A stretch of 64,000 nt of DNA, from assembly GCA_009823505.1 (NCBI GenBank), contig VZQC01003076.1:364405-428404 (forward strand), read 5' to 3'. Made by a program: the position numbers and the translations under genes. This stretch comes from Rhizomys pruinosus (lineage: Eukaryota > Chordata > Mammalia > Rodentia > Spalacidae). Positions 34,104 to 46,862 of this stretch are shown here, one piece after another. Positions within the stretch are counted from its first letter, which is position 1; the number at the start of each line of letters is the position of its first letter. The notes below the pieces were generated by a model. It saw only the letters and a program-made list of their open reading frames with translations. It made no database searches and was not told where the DNA came from.

Positions 34104-35813
34104 GAGGGTTTTCTTTTTGAGACAGGGCCTTGTGCATATCCTGGGCTGACCTTGTGACCCTCCTCTTTCAACCTCCTGAACCCTGGGTTCCAAAGTCTCC
34201 CTCATGTGGGTGGGTCACGGTACATCCGTGACTTCCGATTGCAGGCGTTGGCAAACTCTCTGCAAATTTTAAGTTTCACTGGCTAAGTGGTCTCTGGTGA
34301 CAAAGTGCAAAAGCAGCCATAAACAGCAGGAAGAGGAGTAGGGGCAGCTGGGATCCCCTCGGACCTTATTTAGAGAAGCAGACAGAAGGTCAGAGGTAGC
34401 CCTGGGGCCACGGTCTGCTCATGCCTGTCCTTCTAGAGATTAGGAAGGACAGGCCAGGGTAGCTGAAAAGATACCAGAAATGAAAATGACCAGTGCATTT
34501 ACTCCATATCACTGAACAGTCACACTGAGGTCTCTTGTGAGGTCCTGAAATCACATCTTCAGCGACCAGTTTTCCCTGTAAAGAGGTGCCTAAAATCAAC
34601 AGTCAGAAGCCGCAGGGGTGGCATTATGCGTGCAACAGCCACACGAGCTTCTCCCTTTCTCACTGTGCTTAACAGGACCAAATTTCTGTAGTTTTTACTT
34701 TGCGTCTACTCTTCTATAAGCAAATGTGATGTAGTTGGAGTAGGCAGCCTGGCATCCCAGGGACAGACTCGAGGCTCTGTTGTCCCTATATTCTGTGTCT
34801 CTGTGGCCTGAAAACTGGGACTTGTCTTGAGTCCAACCTTGCAGACTGGATAAGTTAAGAGCTTGTCTCCTGCCAAAGATGAAATCAATTTACACAACAC
34901 ATATTCCCATGACCCCCATGCAGAGGAACTAATTCTTTAACGGACCATTTCATGAAAAACAGTCCTTTGTGCCACCAAATAAAAACATTTGGAGGTTGTG
35001 GAAACATCTGTTCTGAGATGTTACTGTCAAACTCTGTGCTTGGGGACAGAGGAAGCCACATTGTCTTTCAACAGCTTTGATGATCTCATGAAATGTCTCC
35101 ACTGTGAGAACTGCTCCATCTGTGGCGCCCAGGAGCAAGTCCAACACCAATGACAGGTTCCCCAGTGAGAGTTTGACTTTAAGGTGATGTTTAGAAGACA
35201 AACACTAATGTTTTGTTCCATGCATTACTTCTAAAATGCTATTTCATAATCAACATGCTGACAAGTAGTATCAGACAAGAAATATTCATTTTCCTCTCAC
35301 ATGTCTTTCTAGACAGTCAAAGTGGATGTACTTCACAGTGGATGACATTAAGCATAGCCAAGAGATCCCCAGCCTTTCCTTTGATAGCTACGTTCTAGAA
35401 CCTGGTATGGTGATACAGAGGGGACACCCTGCAACAATGTCCTTTTACAGGAGAAGGCTCTGTCAGAAGTGAAACATGGGAACAAAGCTTATTCATCAAG
35501 AATAGTAGAGTCGATTTTCTTCAAGGATGTGGCCTCTGAGAAGTTCCCATGTTCTGAAGAGGCTCAGCACCTGCAGACATTCTGGCAGTGCCAACAGACT
35601 CGATGGGGTAAAAAAGAAAAAAAGAACACGTGAAATTGGAGGGGACAGGGGTGAGGGCGATGGGGGAGGAAAAGGAACAGAGGGAGTAGGGGTGGACTTG
35701 ATCAAAGGGATGGGAGGGAAGGGGGGAGAATGTTTAGATGTAAGAGGAAGAGTCGGGGTGGGGGTGGGGGGAGTGCAGGTCTGTCAACCTGCTCCTGGCT
35801 GGAAGGCAGCACA

Positions 35814-35909
35814 GGGAGGACGGCTGCCGGGGAGGACGGCTGCCGGGGAGGACGGCTGCCGGGGAGGACGGCTACCGGGGAGGACGGCTGCCAGGGAGGA
35901 CGGCTGCAG
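35814..35909. repeat. 16-bp CpG-containing tandem repeat, 6 copies
   Basis: Unit 'gggaggacggctgccg', exactly 16 bp, six times with three substitutions in the last units. Each unit carries two CpG sites. Confidence 0.95.
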
Positions 35910-36404
35910 GCTCCCCATTGCTGTGGCAGTGGCGTGGCCAGTGGTAAATCTTTAACAGCGATGGTTTTACTGCCCGCCATCCCTTCAGTGCAGGGGTGTA
36001 TTTCATGTGTGTTAATAAAAAGCCTGCAGGATTCATCACTACACCATAACTCAACTCCTGATTCTGTCCTCAATGCTGGGAACAGAGAAGCACTGCAGAA
36101 AACATCCTGGGAGAGAAAAGCAGAGGGAAACAGAGACAAAGGAACAGCACCAGGTGCCAGATCCCAGGAAGGCTAAAGGAGCCACCGGTTAAGCCAAAAG
36201 CCTGAACTTGGACAACAGTGGTGAGTCCATTCACGACTTCGGAGGAGGCTCCATTGGTGGCATGAAGTGGGTGCCTATAGGACTGCGAATGAGAGGACAG
36301 GGGTCCTTCTCCTCCCTCTTTCAGACACAGGCTACCAGCATTAAGCTGGATGGGCTATAGACTGTTGTGCAGAAATGTATTTTAGTTGGTTAATTAAGTA
36401 ATAA

Positions 36405-36540
36405 ATCAGCTTTTTGAGACAGGGGCTTATGTATCCCTGGCTGTTCCCCAAGTTGCTATAGAGCAGATGACTTTGACTCCTGTTCCTCCTGCCTCTGCCT
36501 CTCCAGTGTTGGGATCACATGCATGTGTGCCACCAGACTC
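36405..36540 (-). mobile_element. B1 SINE, diverged
   Basis: 'tttttgagacaggggcttat', 'cctgcctctgcctctccagt', 'gtgtgccaccagactcagtt'. Confidence 0.7.
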
Positions 36541-37084
36541 AGTTCAGAAATGCATCTTAAAATAGCTCAAAATTTGAACTTTAGAATCACTGGACCATTT
36601 CCTCAGGTAAAGAGATGAGCAATTCCCAGAGAATAATGCTGTAGGCCATACCCGCTTTTCAATAGGCAAATAAAATGGGCAGGAGCCTGCACTTAGAACC
36701 AAGACCTCAGGCAAACGTTCTTGTTTCCATCTATGTGTATATACAGGGGACAGCCTCCCTCAGGCCTGGAGAGGAAAAGCAGGGTAGCCAGGGAGAAGAA
36801 CACACCTGTTACTGTGAACAGCAATCAAGGTGCTACCTTTTATAAAGTTTACATACACGTCGACTTGTACCAACAGAGTATGGAAACTCATTACAGCCTT
36901 CATCAAGTCCCAGGGTAGTATGCGACAGAGTCTAGCTACATGTATGATGCCGCCATTTCCAAAATGAACAGCAACACTCTGTATGGGTAGCTCTTCATTG
37001 TGTAACTGTCTCATTCTTTTTAAAAGCTGCACAGGATTCCTCTCCATGCATATGACATCACTAATTTAACTGGCTTCTTTGCGG

Positions 37085-37344
37085 GGGGGGGGGCTTCAGA
37101 CTTACTCCATCTTTTGGAGCCACAGTGATATTCTTGTAGTGAGGGTTCCTGTACTTAATCCAAGTACACTGGTGGGAAAACAGCTTATTGAAGTCTTGCT
37201 GGGCTAAAGGGCAAGTGCATTTTAGTTCTTCATGCATTCTGCCAGACTAAGGACAAGTCTGTACCCACTCTACTCCCACCAACAATGCATTTCTTCATGC
37301 TTTATGTAATGGTTCACTGGTAACCCTTTAAAAATTATCACTGT
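37085..37344 (-). mobile_element. Old L1 fragment, probable left part of an interrupted copy
   Basis: Contains 'ctcccaccaacaatgcat'-type text typical of reversed L1 ORF2 ends. It seems to resume at 38595 ('gataggtgaaaatcag'). Confidence 0.4.
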
Positions 37345-38594
37345 GATACATCTGACAGAGCATTAACGTCCAGAATATATAGAATATGAATAAAATTGAA
37401 ATTTAAAGTACAGCACTCGGAGTACAGTCTGGCCTTCTTCCCACAGCATTGGAGCCCTCTGTGCTTGCACACCAGGAGGTAAAAAAACAAAAATGTCCAA
37501 AAAAAAGTCAGGAACATAATAAGCAGGCTCAGCTAATCTTTTCAGTGTTTTTTATTAGCATGTGTTAGATCTACAAAACAGTGGATTTGTAGGGACATTT
37601 TCTTTTTTTTTTTTTTTTTTTTTTTNNNNNNNNNNNNNNNNNNNNNNNNNNNNNNNNNNNNNNNNNNNNNNNNNNNNNNNNNNNNNNNNNNNNNNNNNNN
37701 NNNNNNNNNNNNNNNNNNNNNNNNNNNNNNNNNNNNNNNNNNNNNNNNNNNNNNNNNNNNNNNNNNNNNNNNNNNNNNNNNNNNNNNNNNNNNNNNNNNN
37801 NNNNNNNNNNNNNNNNNNNNNNNNNNNNNNNNNNNNNNNNNNNNNNNNNNNNNAAAAAAAAAAAAAAAAAAGACTCAAAATAAGCCTACCACCTGACCCA
37901 GTCATACCACTCCTGGGTATATACCCAAAAGACTCATCCTACAGCAAAGACACATGCATATCCATGTTTATTGCAGCTCTCTTCACAATAGCAAAGAGCC
38001 GGAACCAACCCAAATGCCCCTCAACAGACGAGTGGATGTCAAAAATGTGGTACATCTGCACAATGGAGTTCTATGCAGTGGTAAAGAAAGGTGACAGGTA
38101 AATGGATGGAACTGGAAGCCATTATGCTAAGTGAAGTAACACAGTCCCAGAAAAACAAATGGCAAATGGTTTCCCTCATTTGTGGATACTAACAACAAAT
38201 CCCCAGTTGAAAGGCAAGCTGAACAACATTATTGATATATTTCTTTTTATCTGAAAGCGACTATGTTGTTATAATGTAAATCTCTTAATGGGCTCTAGAA
38301 TAAACCTACCACTTATTTTCAGACTCTGTAATTACTGTATATCTGTGGAAGGTATGTATTCATAGAGTAACATAAAATTAAGGGAGGAAAATGTGAATTC
38401 CTAAACAAAAAAAAAAAACAACAACTGAGAGAAAGATACAGGACATTTATGGCAGAATGCATGATCTGGGGTGGGGTGGGGGAAAGGGAAAGGGGAATAT
38501 GTCTAAACTGAACTGAAAAATGATGTCTGAAATACACAAAACACCAATAAAACATTATATTAAAATTAAATTAAAAAAAGGTTTCGGAAGGCCA
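37345..38594 (+). mobile_element. 5'-truncated L1 insertion containing an assembly gap
   Basis: The 15-bp repeat 'aaaaattatcactgt' flanks it (37330-37344, 38595-38609). It opens with L1 ORF2 text ('acatctgacagagcattaac') and after the gap continues with the ORF2 C-terminal end (frame reading ISLPPDPVIPLLGIYP), the 3'UTR and an AATAAA plus A-rich tail near 38545-38578. The bases 37392-37600 do not look like L1, and 14 bases follow the tail before the repeat, so the boundaries are imperfect. Confidence 0.65.
37626..37853. other. Assembly gap (228 N)
   Basis: A run of N flanked by a T-run (from about 37602) on the left and an A-run (to 37871) on the right. The true content and length are unknown. 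Confidence 0.99.
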
Positions 38595-38726
38595 AAAAAT
38601 TATCACTGTTAATCTGATAGGTGAAAATCAGTATTTTACTGGTATTTGAATTGTACTTTTATTAGAAAAGATGATATAATTATTTTAAAGCTCTTTGGTG
38701 GTTTTTACATTCATTTTCTTTTTGAA

Positions 38727-38957
38727 CAATATTTTATTATTTTTATTTTATGTGTATGAGTGTATTCCTTGCATGTATTTAAATGCATCAGTGTCAGGCA
38801 ATGCCCCTGGAAGTCAGAGGAGGGCACTGGATTCCTGAGTCCCCTGGAACTGGAGTTACAAATGGTTGTTAGCCACCATGTGGGTGCTGGAAATAGAACC
38901 TAGGTCTTCCGCAAGGGCAGCCAGTGCTCTTAACCACGGAGCCATCTTTCCAGCCCC
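38727..38957 (-). mobile_element. B2/B3-type SINE
   Basis: 'atgtgtatgagtgtattcct', 'gtcaggcaatgcccctgga', 'gctcttaaccacggagccat'. Confidence 0.88.
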
Positions 38958-39018
38958 TTTTTTTCATTGCCAATTTGAAAAGGTGTGATAATCTTAAAAA
39001 CATAAAAAAAATAAAAAT

Positions 39019-39385
39019 GGGGGCTGGGGTGATGGCTCAGTCTGTGAAGGGAAAGTATGAGGATCTGAGTCTGGAAAGTCAAAGCACACAGGAAAACGCC
39101 CATACGTGCCCATAATCCCAGAGCTGTAGAGGTAGAGACAGGAGGATTCTGGGTGTTTGGTATCAACCAGTCTAGGCAAACCAGAGAGTCCAGGCTTAGT
39201 GAGAGACTTTGACTCAAAAAATAAGGTGGCGAGAGGCTGAGGAAGACACTTATCAATCCTAGGCCTCCAAATGACTATGTATGTGTGTGTGCATGTACCT
39301 GCACACATGTGTACACACATACACACATACACATGCATGTACCACACAAATACATACAGATAAAATAAAGACAAACTTGTACAAC
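39019..39385 (+). mobile_element. B4/RSINE1-type SINE, diverged
   Basis: 'ggggctggggtgatggctca', 'gcccataatcccagagctgt' and a microsatellite-like tail of 'atgtgtgtgtgcatgtac'. Confidence 0.5.
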
Positions 39386-41194
39386 ACAACGGTTCCTGTT
39401 TTAAAATGTGATTCTCTATATTATTTCTAGTAGGTTCCTAAGATTATGATTTGGGGGTAAGAGATGCTCCTTACCATCAAAGGTAAGGAACAAATCTCAA
39501 CACAAAGGCCAAGTCACTGCAGAGAACAGGAACAGAAATAATGCAGAAAGAAATCAGTCAAAACACACTGATGTCATGAAAAATAGAAGCTAAAAAAGTA
39601 GATCATCATTAAGTAATTTGTGGGCATTTCTACTCATTTCTCCATCAGAGCTAATATCAAACAAGATGATCACTTTCCACGCTGACACTCCAGTACTGAA
39701 CTTACCTAGATCTACCTTGGATTGAAAGCTAAATACTATGGGACACATTTTTAAAAAGGCTATTGTATACACTATTATATACACTAAAAATGACTTTTTT
39801 CCAAAATGGGAAAAGAATATTTTTCATTTTATCTAATTGGCCATTTGTTTCTTCAGAATTATCAGAAAACGTTGGGGACACATTTCTGATGCACAGGCTG
39901 GAGTCTCGACAAGGTCCATCAGAGCACAGTTGCTGACGTGGTAATGTGAATCTCAGCACTGTCCTCTCCTGCATTCATTTTCCCTCTAACTCTTGCACGT
40001 TCTTTTCTTGGACTCTGTCTGCAGTGCTCACTGCATCTGCTTTTCGCTCTAGCATTTTTATAATTGTTTATTGCTGGTTCAAATGTTAAGCCCACGTCCA
40101 TCGTTCCCCTTCCATTATTACATTTTGCACCTTAAATTATAATCTACAATAAATCCATGTCACTTGAGAAACAGAGTGTTCTATAAACACCAGTAGAATA
40201 AATAAATAAACAAACATAAAAACTCTTTAATCTCTAAGCACCTTCTATGATCTGGCTGCACTCAACTTACGAAAGCCTTTCCTCACCATATGCGCACCAG
40301 TATTTTCTCTTGTGTTTGCTTATGCCTTTAAAGTACAGATCCTTTGTGGGGTTTGAAGCTTTGTGCACCACCAACTCTTCATTCTACTACTTCTTTCATA
40401 ATTTTCCTGGGAGGACTTCTTTCTAACTTTTGCTTTGAGGACCACCAAAGTGACATCACACCAGGTGGTCAGAACTCTCCTTAATTCCACAGGGGTCTAC
40501 CCAGGGCCTGTCACACATATCCAATGTCTCTCCCACAAAGATGTGAAAACTGACAGAGACAAAACTAAGTGCATCTTTCTTAAACTTTTTAAATGAAGCA
40601 GCTACCCAAGCTAGAAATCCGAGTGGTCCTCCTTGACTCTGTCTGTAATCTCTCATAGCTACCAACTGTCAATTTCAACTTTATTCTGGTTTTTTTTTTT
40701 ATATCAATAAGTTATCCATCTCCACTTATTCTGCAGATCACTGACCATCTCAGCACAGTCTGTCCATCTTCTCATCTGAGGAGGTCAACAGAGCATACAG
40801 ACCTGGGTCCCACTCCTCCCTGCCTATCTCCTGCTGGGTCACGGTAGGGCTAATTGGGACAAGGCATGGGAGGATGCCCATTCAGCACCTTGGGTTTGTC
40901 TCTGGAGCAGAGCAGCGTAGAGGCACAAGAGCAGATACAGAGACAGCAGCATAGAGGAGGAAGGTAAGCAGCCTGCTTAGATCTAGTTCTCACCTCCCTC
41001 TCTGCAAACCCACACAGATCATCTGCAATAGAGCAGGCCTCTCACACTTAACTTGCTACCTGGGATTTCTTTCCTATATTCCCAGGGTTGGTCAATCTAT
41101 TTATCTTGGCCAATCTATTTATCTTCCAAATTCTTATCACCATCAACTCTATTCAAAATTTCTTTTTCTTTTTTTTTTCTTTTCTTTTTTAAAA

Positions 41195-41368
41195 ATTATT
41201 TATTTTATATATATTTTGTACAAGATTGTTATTAATCAAATCTAGANAGAAGAAGGCATCGGATTCCCCTGGAACTGGAGCCTAAAGATGGTTCTCAGCT
41301 GCCATGTGGGTGCTGGGAATCAAACCCAGGTCCTCTGCAAGAGCACTGAGCCATCTCTCCAGCCCCCA
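41195..41368 (-). mobile_element. B2/B3-type SINE in the L1 3' end, internally disrupted
   Basis: The right part is normal ('ggattcccctggaactggag', 'gccatctctccagccccc'). The usual left part with 'gtcgtgcaatgc' is missing, and a single N lies at 41247 exactly where it should join. This may be an assembly fault. Confidence 0.75.
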
Positions 41369-42108
41369 TACAACATTTCTCAATCCAATTTAGACTCATT
41401 CCTCCTTCCTTGCCCCACCCCACCAGAGCTCATGTATTCTGCCAAACATGTTTTTCATATTTTTCTCAGTCTTTCTCAAAATTCTCGATGTGGAAGTTGA
41501 CTGTTTTGAGCAGAAGTTCACTGTTTCAGTCAGTTCTTTGACGCAGTCTTTTCTGTTGTTGTTGTTCTTTCCAATATGCATCACTCCCAGCTACTTGGAC
41601 AAAAGGTCAAGGGGCCGTGCACAAGAAATACTTACAACAACTAGGTAATTGGTGCTAGCATTCACAGATGAGTGATACCATTCATCATTTGTTTTTCTGG
41701 GACTGTGTTACTGGACAACATAATATCCTCTAGTTCCATCCATTTACCTGCAAAGTTCATGATGTCATCTTTCTTGACTGCTGCATAGAACTCCATTGTG
41801 TAGATGTACCACATTTTCTCTATCTACTTGTCAGTTGAGGGGCACTTGGGTTGATTCCAGCTTTTTCCTATTGTGAACAGAGCTGCAATAAACATAGCTG
41901 TGCATGGATTTCTGTGGTAAGATGAGTCTTGTGGGTATATACCCAGGAGTGGTATGACTGGGACAGATGGTAAGCTCATTTTGAGTCTTCCAAGGGTTCT
42001 CCACACTGCTTTCCATAGTGGCTGTACAAGTTTACATTCCCGCCAGCAGTGGATGAGTGTTCCCCTTTCCCTACAACCTCTCCAGCACCTGGTATCATTT
42101 GTTTTCTT

Positions 42109-42341
42109 TTCTCTTTTAAAAATTATCTATATTTTTATGTGTATGATTGTACTGTCTGCATGTAGGTTTGTGCACTGTGTCATGCAATGCTTCGGAGGTC
42201 AGAAGAGGGTATCAGATTCCCATGGAACTGGAGTTCTCCTGGAATTGGAATCTCAGCTGCCATGTGGGTGCTGGGGATCGAACTCAGCTCCTCTGCAAGA
42301 CCAGTCGGAGCTCTTAAATGCTAGGCCATCTCTCTAACCAC
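42109..42341 (-). mobile_element. B2/B3-type SINE nested in L1, with target-site duplication
   Basis: Bracketed by the perfect 13-bp repeat 'catttgttttctt' (42096-42108, 42342-42354), which is L1 sequence. The SINE is therefore younger than the L1. Confidence 0.95.
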
Positions 42342-42379
42342 CATTTGTTTTCTTGATCCTAGCCAGTCATATTGGAGTG

Positions 42380-43366
42380 AGATGATATCTTAAAGTGGTT
42401 TTCATTTGCATTTCCTTAATTATTAGCGATTTTGAACATTTTAAAGATGTTTCTTAGCCATCTCTAATTCCTCACTTGTGTAGTCTCTGTTCAGCTCTTT
42501 GCTACATCTTTTGAGAGATTCATTTGTTTTCTTTCTTCTTTGTTTTTTGAGTAGTTTATATATTCTGGAAATCAATGCTTTGTCAGATGTATCTGTGGTG
42601 AAGGTTTCCTCCCACTCTCTGCGTTTTCTCTTCACTTCCTTGATTGCTTCTTTTAATGTACAGAAGCTTTTGAGTTTAATAAGGTCCCATTTGTCAATTG
42701 TTGATCTTATTTCTTGTGCACCTGCTGTCTGATTTAGGAAGTCTTTTCTTACGCCTATGTCTTGTAGTCTGCTGCCAACTTTTTCTTCTATCACCTTCAG
42801 AGTTTTGGGTTTCACATTGAGGTCTTTGATCCATCTGGAGTTGACTTTTGTACAGGGTAAGAGGTAGGGGGTTAACTTTATTCTTCTACAAGTGGTGATC
42901 CAGTTTTGCCAACACCACTTGCTAAAGATGCTATCTTTCCTCCATTGTCTTCTTGGCCCCCTTGTCAAATATGAGGTGGCTGAAATTGTATGTGCTCAAG
43001 TTTGGATCTTCAGTTTTGTTCCATTGATCAACAGGTCTGTTTTTATGCCAGTACCAAGCTGTTTTTATGACTATAGCCCTGTAGTATAGTTTGAAGTCTG
43101 GTATAGAGATCACCCCTGTATTGCTCTTTTCGCTCAGGGTTGCTTTGGCTATTCGGGGTCTTTTGTTTTTCCATATGAAATTAAGGACTTTTTTTCCAAG
43201 CCAGTGAAGAAACTCTTAGGGATTTTAACTGGGATTATGTTGAATCTGTATATTAGTTTGGGTAGAATGGACATTTTTACTATGTTAATTTTCCCAATCC
43301 ATGAGCATTGGAGGTCTTTCCCTCTTCTGATGTCTTTGTCAATTTCCTTCTTCAGGGGTTTAAAGG

Positions 43367-43421
<55 letters not shown>

Positions 43422-45760
43422 ATCTTTGGTGTCTTTGGTTAGGTTTGTTCCTAGGTATCTTATTGTTTTTGAGGCTCCTGTGAGTGGGAAGGTCTCCTTG
43501 TATCCCTTCTTCAGTTGCTTGTTGTTGGTGTAAAGAAAGGCTACTGATTTTTCCAGGTTAATTTTGTATCCTGCCACTATACTGAAACTCTTAATCATTT
43601 CTAGGAGTTTCTGGTGGAGTTTTTAGCATCCTTTAGGTAAACAATCATATCATCAGCAAAAAGGGATAGCTTGACTTCCTCTTTTCCAATTAGTACTCCT
43701 TTAATTTCCTTATCTTGCCTTATTGCCCTAGCAAGTGTTTCAAGCACTATATTGAAGAGGAGTGGTGACAGGGGGCAGCCTTGCCAAGTTCCTACCTTTA
43801 AGGGGAATGCTTCTGTCTTTTCTCCATTTAGGATGATGTTGGCTGTGGGTTTCCTGTACACGGCTTTGATTACATTGAGGAATGATCCCTCCAATCCAAT
43901 TCCCTCTAGGACTTTAAGCATGAAGGGATGCTGGATTTTGTCAAAGGCTTTTTCTGCATCAATTGAGATGATGGCATGGTTTTTGTCTTTCAGTCCATTT
44001 ATGTGTTTTAGGACATTTGTTGATTTTTGTATGCTGAATCATCCCTGCATCTCTGGTATGAATCCAGCTTGGTCATGATGGATGATCTTTTTGATGTGGG
44101 TCTGTATGTGGTTTGCAAGTATTTTGTTGAGAATTTTTGCATCTGTGTTCATTAATGAAATGGGTCTATAGTTTTCCTTTTTGGTTGTATCTTGCCTGGT
44201 TTTGGTATTAGAGTGATACTGGCTTCATAGAAGGAATTTGGGAGATTTCCCTCTGCTTGAATCCTTCTGAACAATTTGAGTAATAATGGTTTAAGTCTTT
44301 TTGAAATGTTGCATAGAATTCTGCTGTGAAACTGTCTGGGCCTCGGCTTTTTTTAGTTGGGAGGTTTCTTATTACATCTTCAATTTCTTCATATATTATG
44401 GGTCTGTTTAAGCTGTCAATCTCTTCTTGATTGAACTTTGATGATTCCCAGGATTTCAGATATTTGTCCATTGATTCTAGGTTTTCAAACTTTGTAGAGT
44501 ATAGGTTTTTGAAGTATTCCCATATGATTGTCTGGATCTTTTCATTGTCTGTTGTGATGTTTCCTTTTTCATCACAAATTCTATTGATTTGGAGTTGCTC
44601 TTTCTTTCTTTTGGTTAACTGGACTAGAGGTCTGTCTATCTTGTTTATTCTCTCAAAGAACCAACTTTTGGATTCATTGATTTTTTTTGTATTGTTTTCT
44701 TTGTTTCTATTTCATTGATTTCTGCTCGGATTTTCATTATTTCTTCCTGTCTGTTGCATTTAGGGTTCATTTGTTGTCTCTCAAGTATTTTTTTAGCTGC
44801 ACTGTTAGATCATTCACTTGTGCTCTTTCTGTTTTTCTGATGTAGGCACTCAGGGTTATAATCTTCCCTCTTAGGACTTCTTTTAAAGTATCCCACAGGT
44901 TTTGTTGTGTTGTATTATCATTGTCATTCAATTCCAGGAATGCTTTTATTTCTTTATTTCTTCCTTGATCCATTCATTATTCAGAAGTGTTGTTTAGTCT
45001 CCATGTGTTCTTGTACTAGTAGGGCTTATCCTGGTGTTGATATTGAGCTTTACTGCACTGTGGTCTGACGGAATGCATGAAATTATTTCAATTTGTTTGT
45101 ATTTGTTGGATTTTTTTTTTCTGTGTCCCAGTATGTGGTTGAATTTGGAGAATGTTCCATGGGGTGCTGAGTAGAAAGTGTATTCTCTGGTATTTGGGTG
45201 GAATATTCGGTAGATGACTGTGAGGTCTATTTGGTGTATTGTATCATTCAGTTCAGATGTCTTTCTGTTTATTCTTTGTCTGGTTGATCTGTCCAGAGGA
45301 CTTAGTGGGGTATTGAAGTCCCCTACTATGAGTGTGCTGGGGTTAATCTGTGCCTTCAGGTCCTGGAGAATTGTCTTTATAAAGTTTAGTGCACCAGAGT
45401 TTGGTGCATATATATTCATGATTGTGAAATCTTCATGGTCAATTGTTCCTTTGATAAAGATGTAATGGCCCCCTTTGTCTCTTCTGATTTCTTTTACTTT
45501 GAAGTTGATTTTGTCTGATATTAAAATAGCAACACCTGCTTTCTTTTTGGTACCATTTGCTTGGAATATTTTTTTCCATACCTTCACCTTAAGTTGGTGC
45601 CTATCCTTGAGAGTGAAATGAGTTTCTTGTAGACAGCATATAGACGGGTTTTGTTCCTAATCCAATCTCCCAGTCTATGTCTTTTGATTGGGGAGTTTAG
45701 TTCATTAACATTTAAGGTTATAATTGAAAGATGCATGTCACTTCCTTTCACCTTATTATC
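42380..45760 (-). pseudogene. L1 ORF2 (endonuclease and reverse transcriptase), broken
   Basis: Order in the sense strand: endonuclease start (SIITLNVNELNSPIKRHRL, 45584-45769), GDFNTPLSPLDRSTRQ and SDHSAVKLN (44994-45587), linker (44767-44973, 44208-44471), reverse transcriptase with [14 protein letters not shown] and [10 protein letters not shown] (43601-43921), thumb with a (CA)n insertion (43149-43598), and the C-terminal region (42441-42968). Several frameshifts and stops separate these. The last coding part continues beyond the nested SINE at 41824-42016. Confidence 0.9.
43371..43417. repeat. (GT)n microsatellite inside L1 ORF2
   Basis: About 23 GT units. In the L1 sense frame it reads as a run of Thr-His between KDLY and KTFKPLKKEID. 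Confidence 0.95.
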
Positions 45761-46199
45761 CATTTGCATTTTTAGTGTCAGTTTCTATTTCTGCAGTTAT
45801 GTTTTTATTAATTTCTCTTTCTAGGTGCTTGGGGATAGTTGCTCCTTTCTTCTGTCCTTTGAATTGCTTCAAGTATTTTCTGAAGGGTTGGTTTTCCGGA
45901 CATGTATTCTATCATCTTGTTTATGTCGTGGAAGATTTTTCTCCCTCCAACTATAATCGACATTTTTGCTGGGTTTAGTAACCTGGGTTGGCATCTATAG
46001 TCCTTTAACACTGGGAATGCTTTGCTCCATGTTCTTCTTGCTTTCATGGTTTGTACTGAGAAGTCAGTTGTAATTCTGATGGGTTATATGTAACTTATAT
46101 GTAACTTGTTTTTCTCTTGTGGCTTTCAGAATTTTGTCTTTGTTTTGGGTGTCTAGCATTCTAACTATGATATAGCATGGGGAGTTTCTTTTCTGATCT

Positions 46200-46862
46200 T
46201 GTCTGTTTGGAGTTCTATGTGCTTCTTGTATTTGTAAGGTTTTGTCTTTTTTTTAGTTCGGGGAAGTTTTCATCTATTATTCTGTTGATGATCTGATCAA
46301 TACCATTCTCTTGGGATTCTTCTTCTTCCTCTATTCCTATGATGTGGAGGTTTGATCTTTTCATAGTGTCCCATATTTCCCAGTTGTTCCACTTTTGTGT
46401 ATTTTTAAATTTTTCATAATCTTTACTTGAGCTTTTTAGTTGTTCTGTGTTGTCTTCCAGGTCTGATATTCTTTGTTCTGCTTCATCCATTCTATTTCTG
46501 AGGCTTTTTCCATTCCTTTTCTCTTGATTGGATGAGTGTTTGATTTCCTTTTTCATTTAGTCTTCTGATTTCTTTAGTATTTCCACTTCCTTTTGGAGCT
46601 TCTCAATCTCTTCCTATATCTGCTTGCTTTGCTGATTGGTTTCCTTTTTCAGTGTTTCCACTTCCTCTAGGTCTTTCTTGAGTTTTTTATTCTCTCTCCT
46701 TAGTTTTCTGACTTGTTCTTTATATTCTTTGATTTCTTTGAATATGTCTGCAATTGTTCCTCTAAGATCTCTGTCCTGGGCCATTCCCAGGGGGATCCCA
46801 CTGTAGGGATCTTCCACAGGGTTGGTAGAGCTTGGTGTGGAATTATCCTGCACCTTTTCCAT
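46200..46862 (-). pseudogene. L1 ORF1 (RNA-binding trimer protein), broken
   Basis: It starts at the Met at 46862 (MEKVQDNSTPSS). The N-terminal coiled coil is rich in Lys and Glu (KLRRENKKLKKDLEEVE). After stops the second part covers RMDEAEQRISDLEDN and the RRM-like NLHIIGIEEEE. ORF1p binds L1 RNA in cis. Stop codons at about 46614 and 46557 prevent a full product. Confidence 0.85.

Noticed and set aside
42441..45769. Active retrotransposon or domesticated reverse transcriptase gene
   Set aside because: Frames are broken by several stops, frameshifts and nested SINEs. It is a decayed L1.
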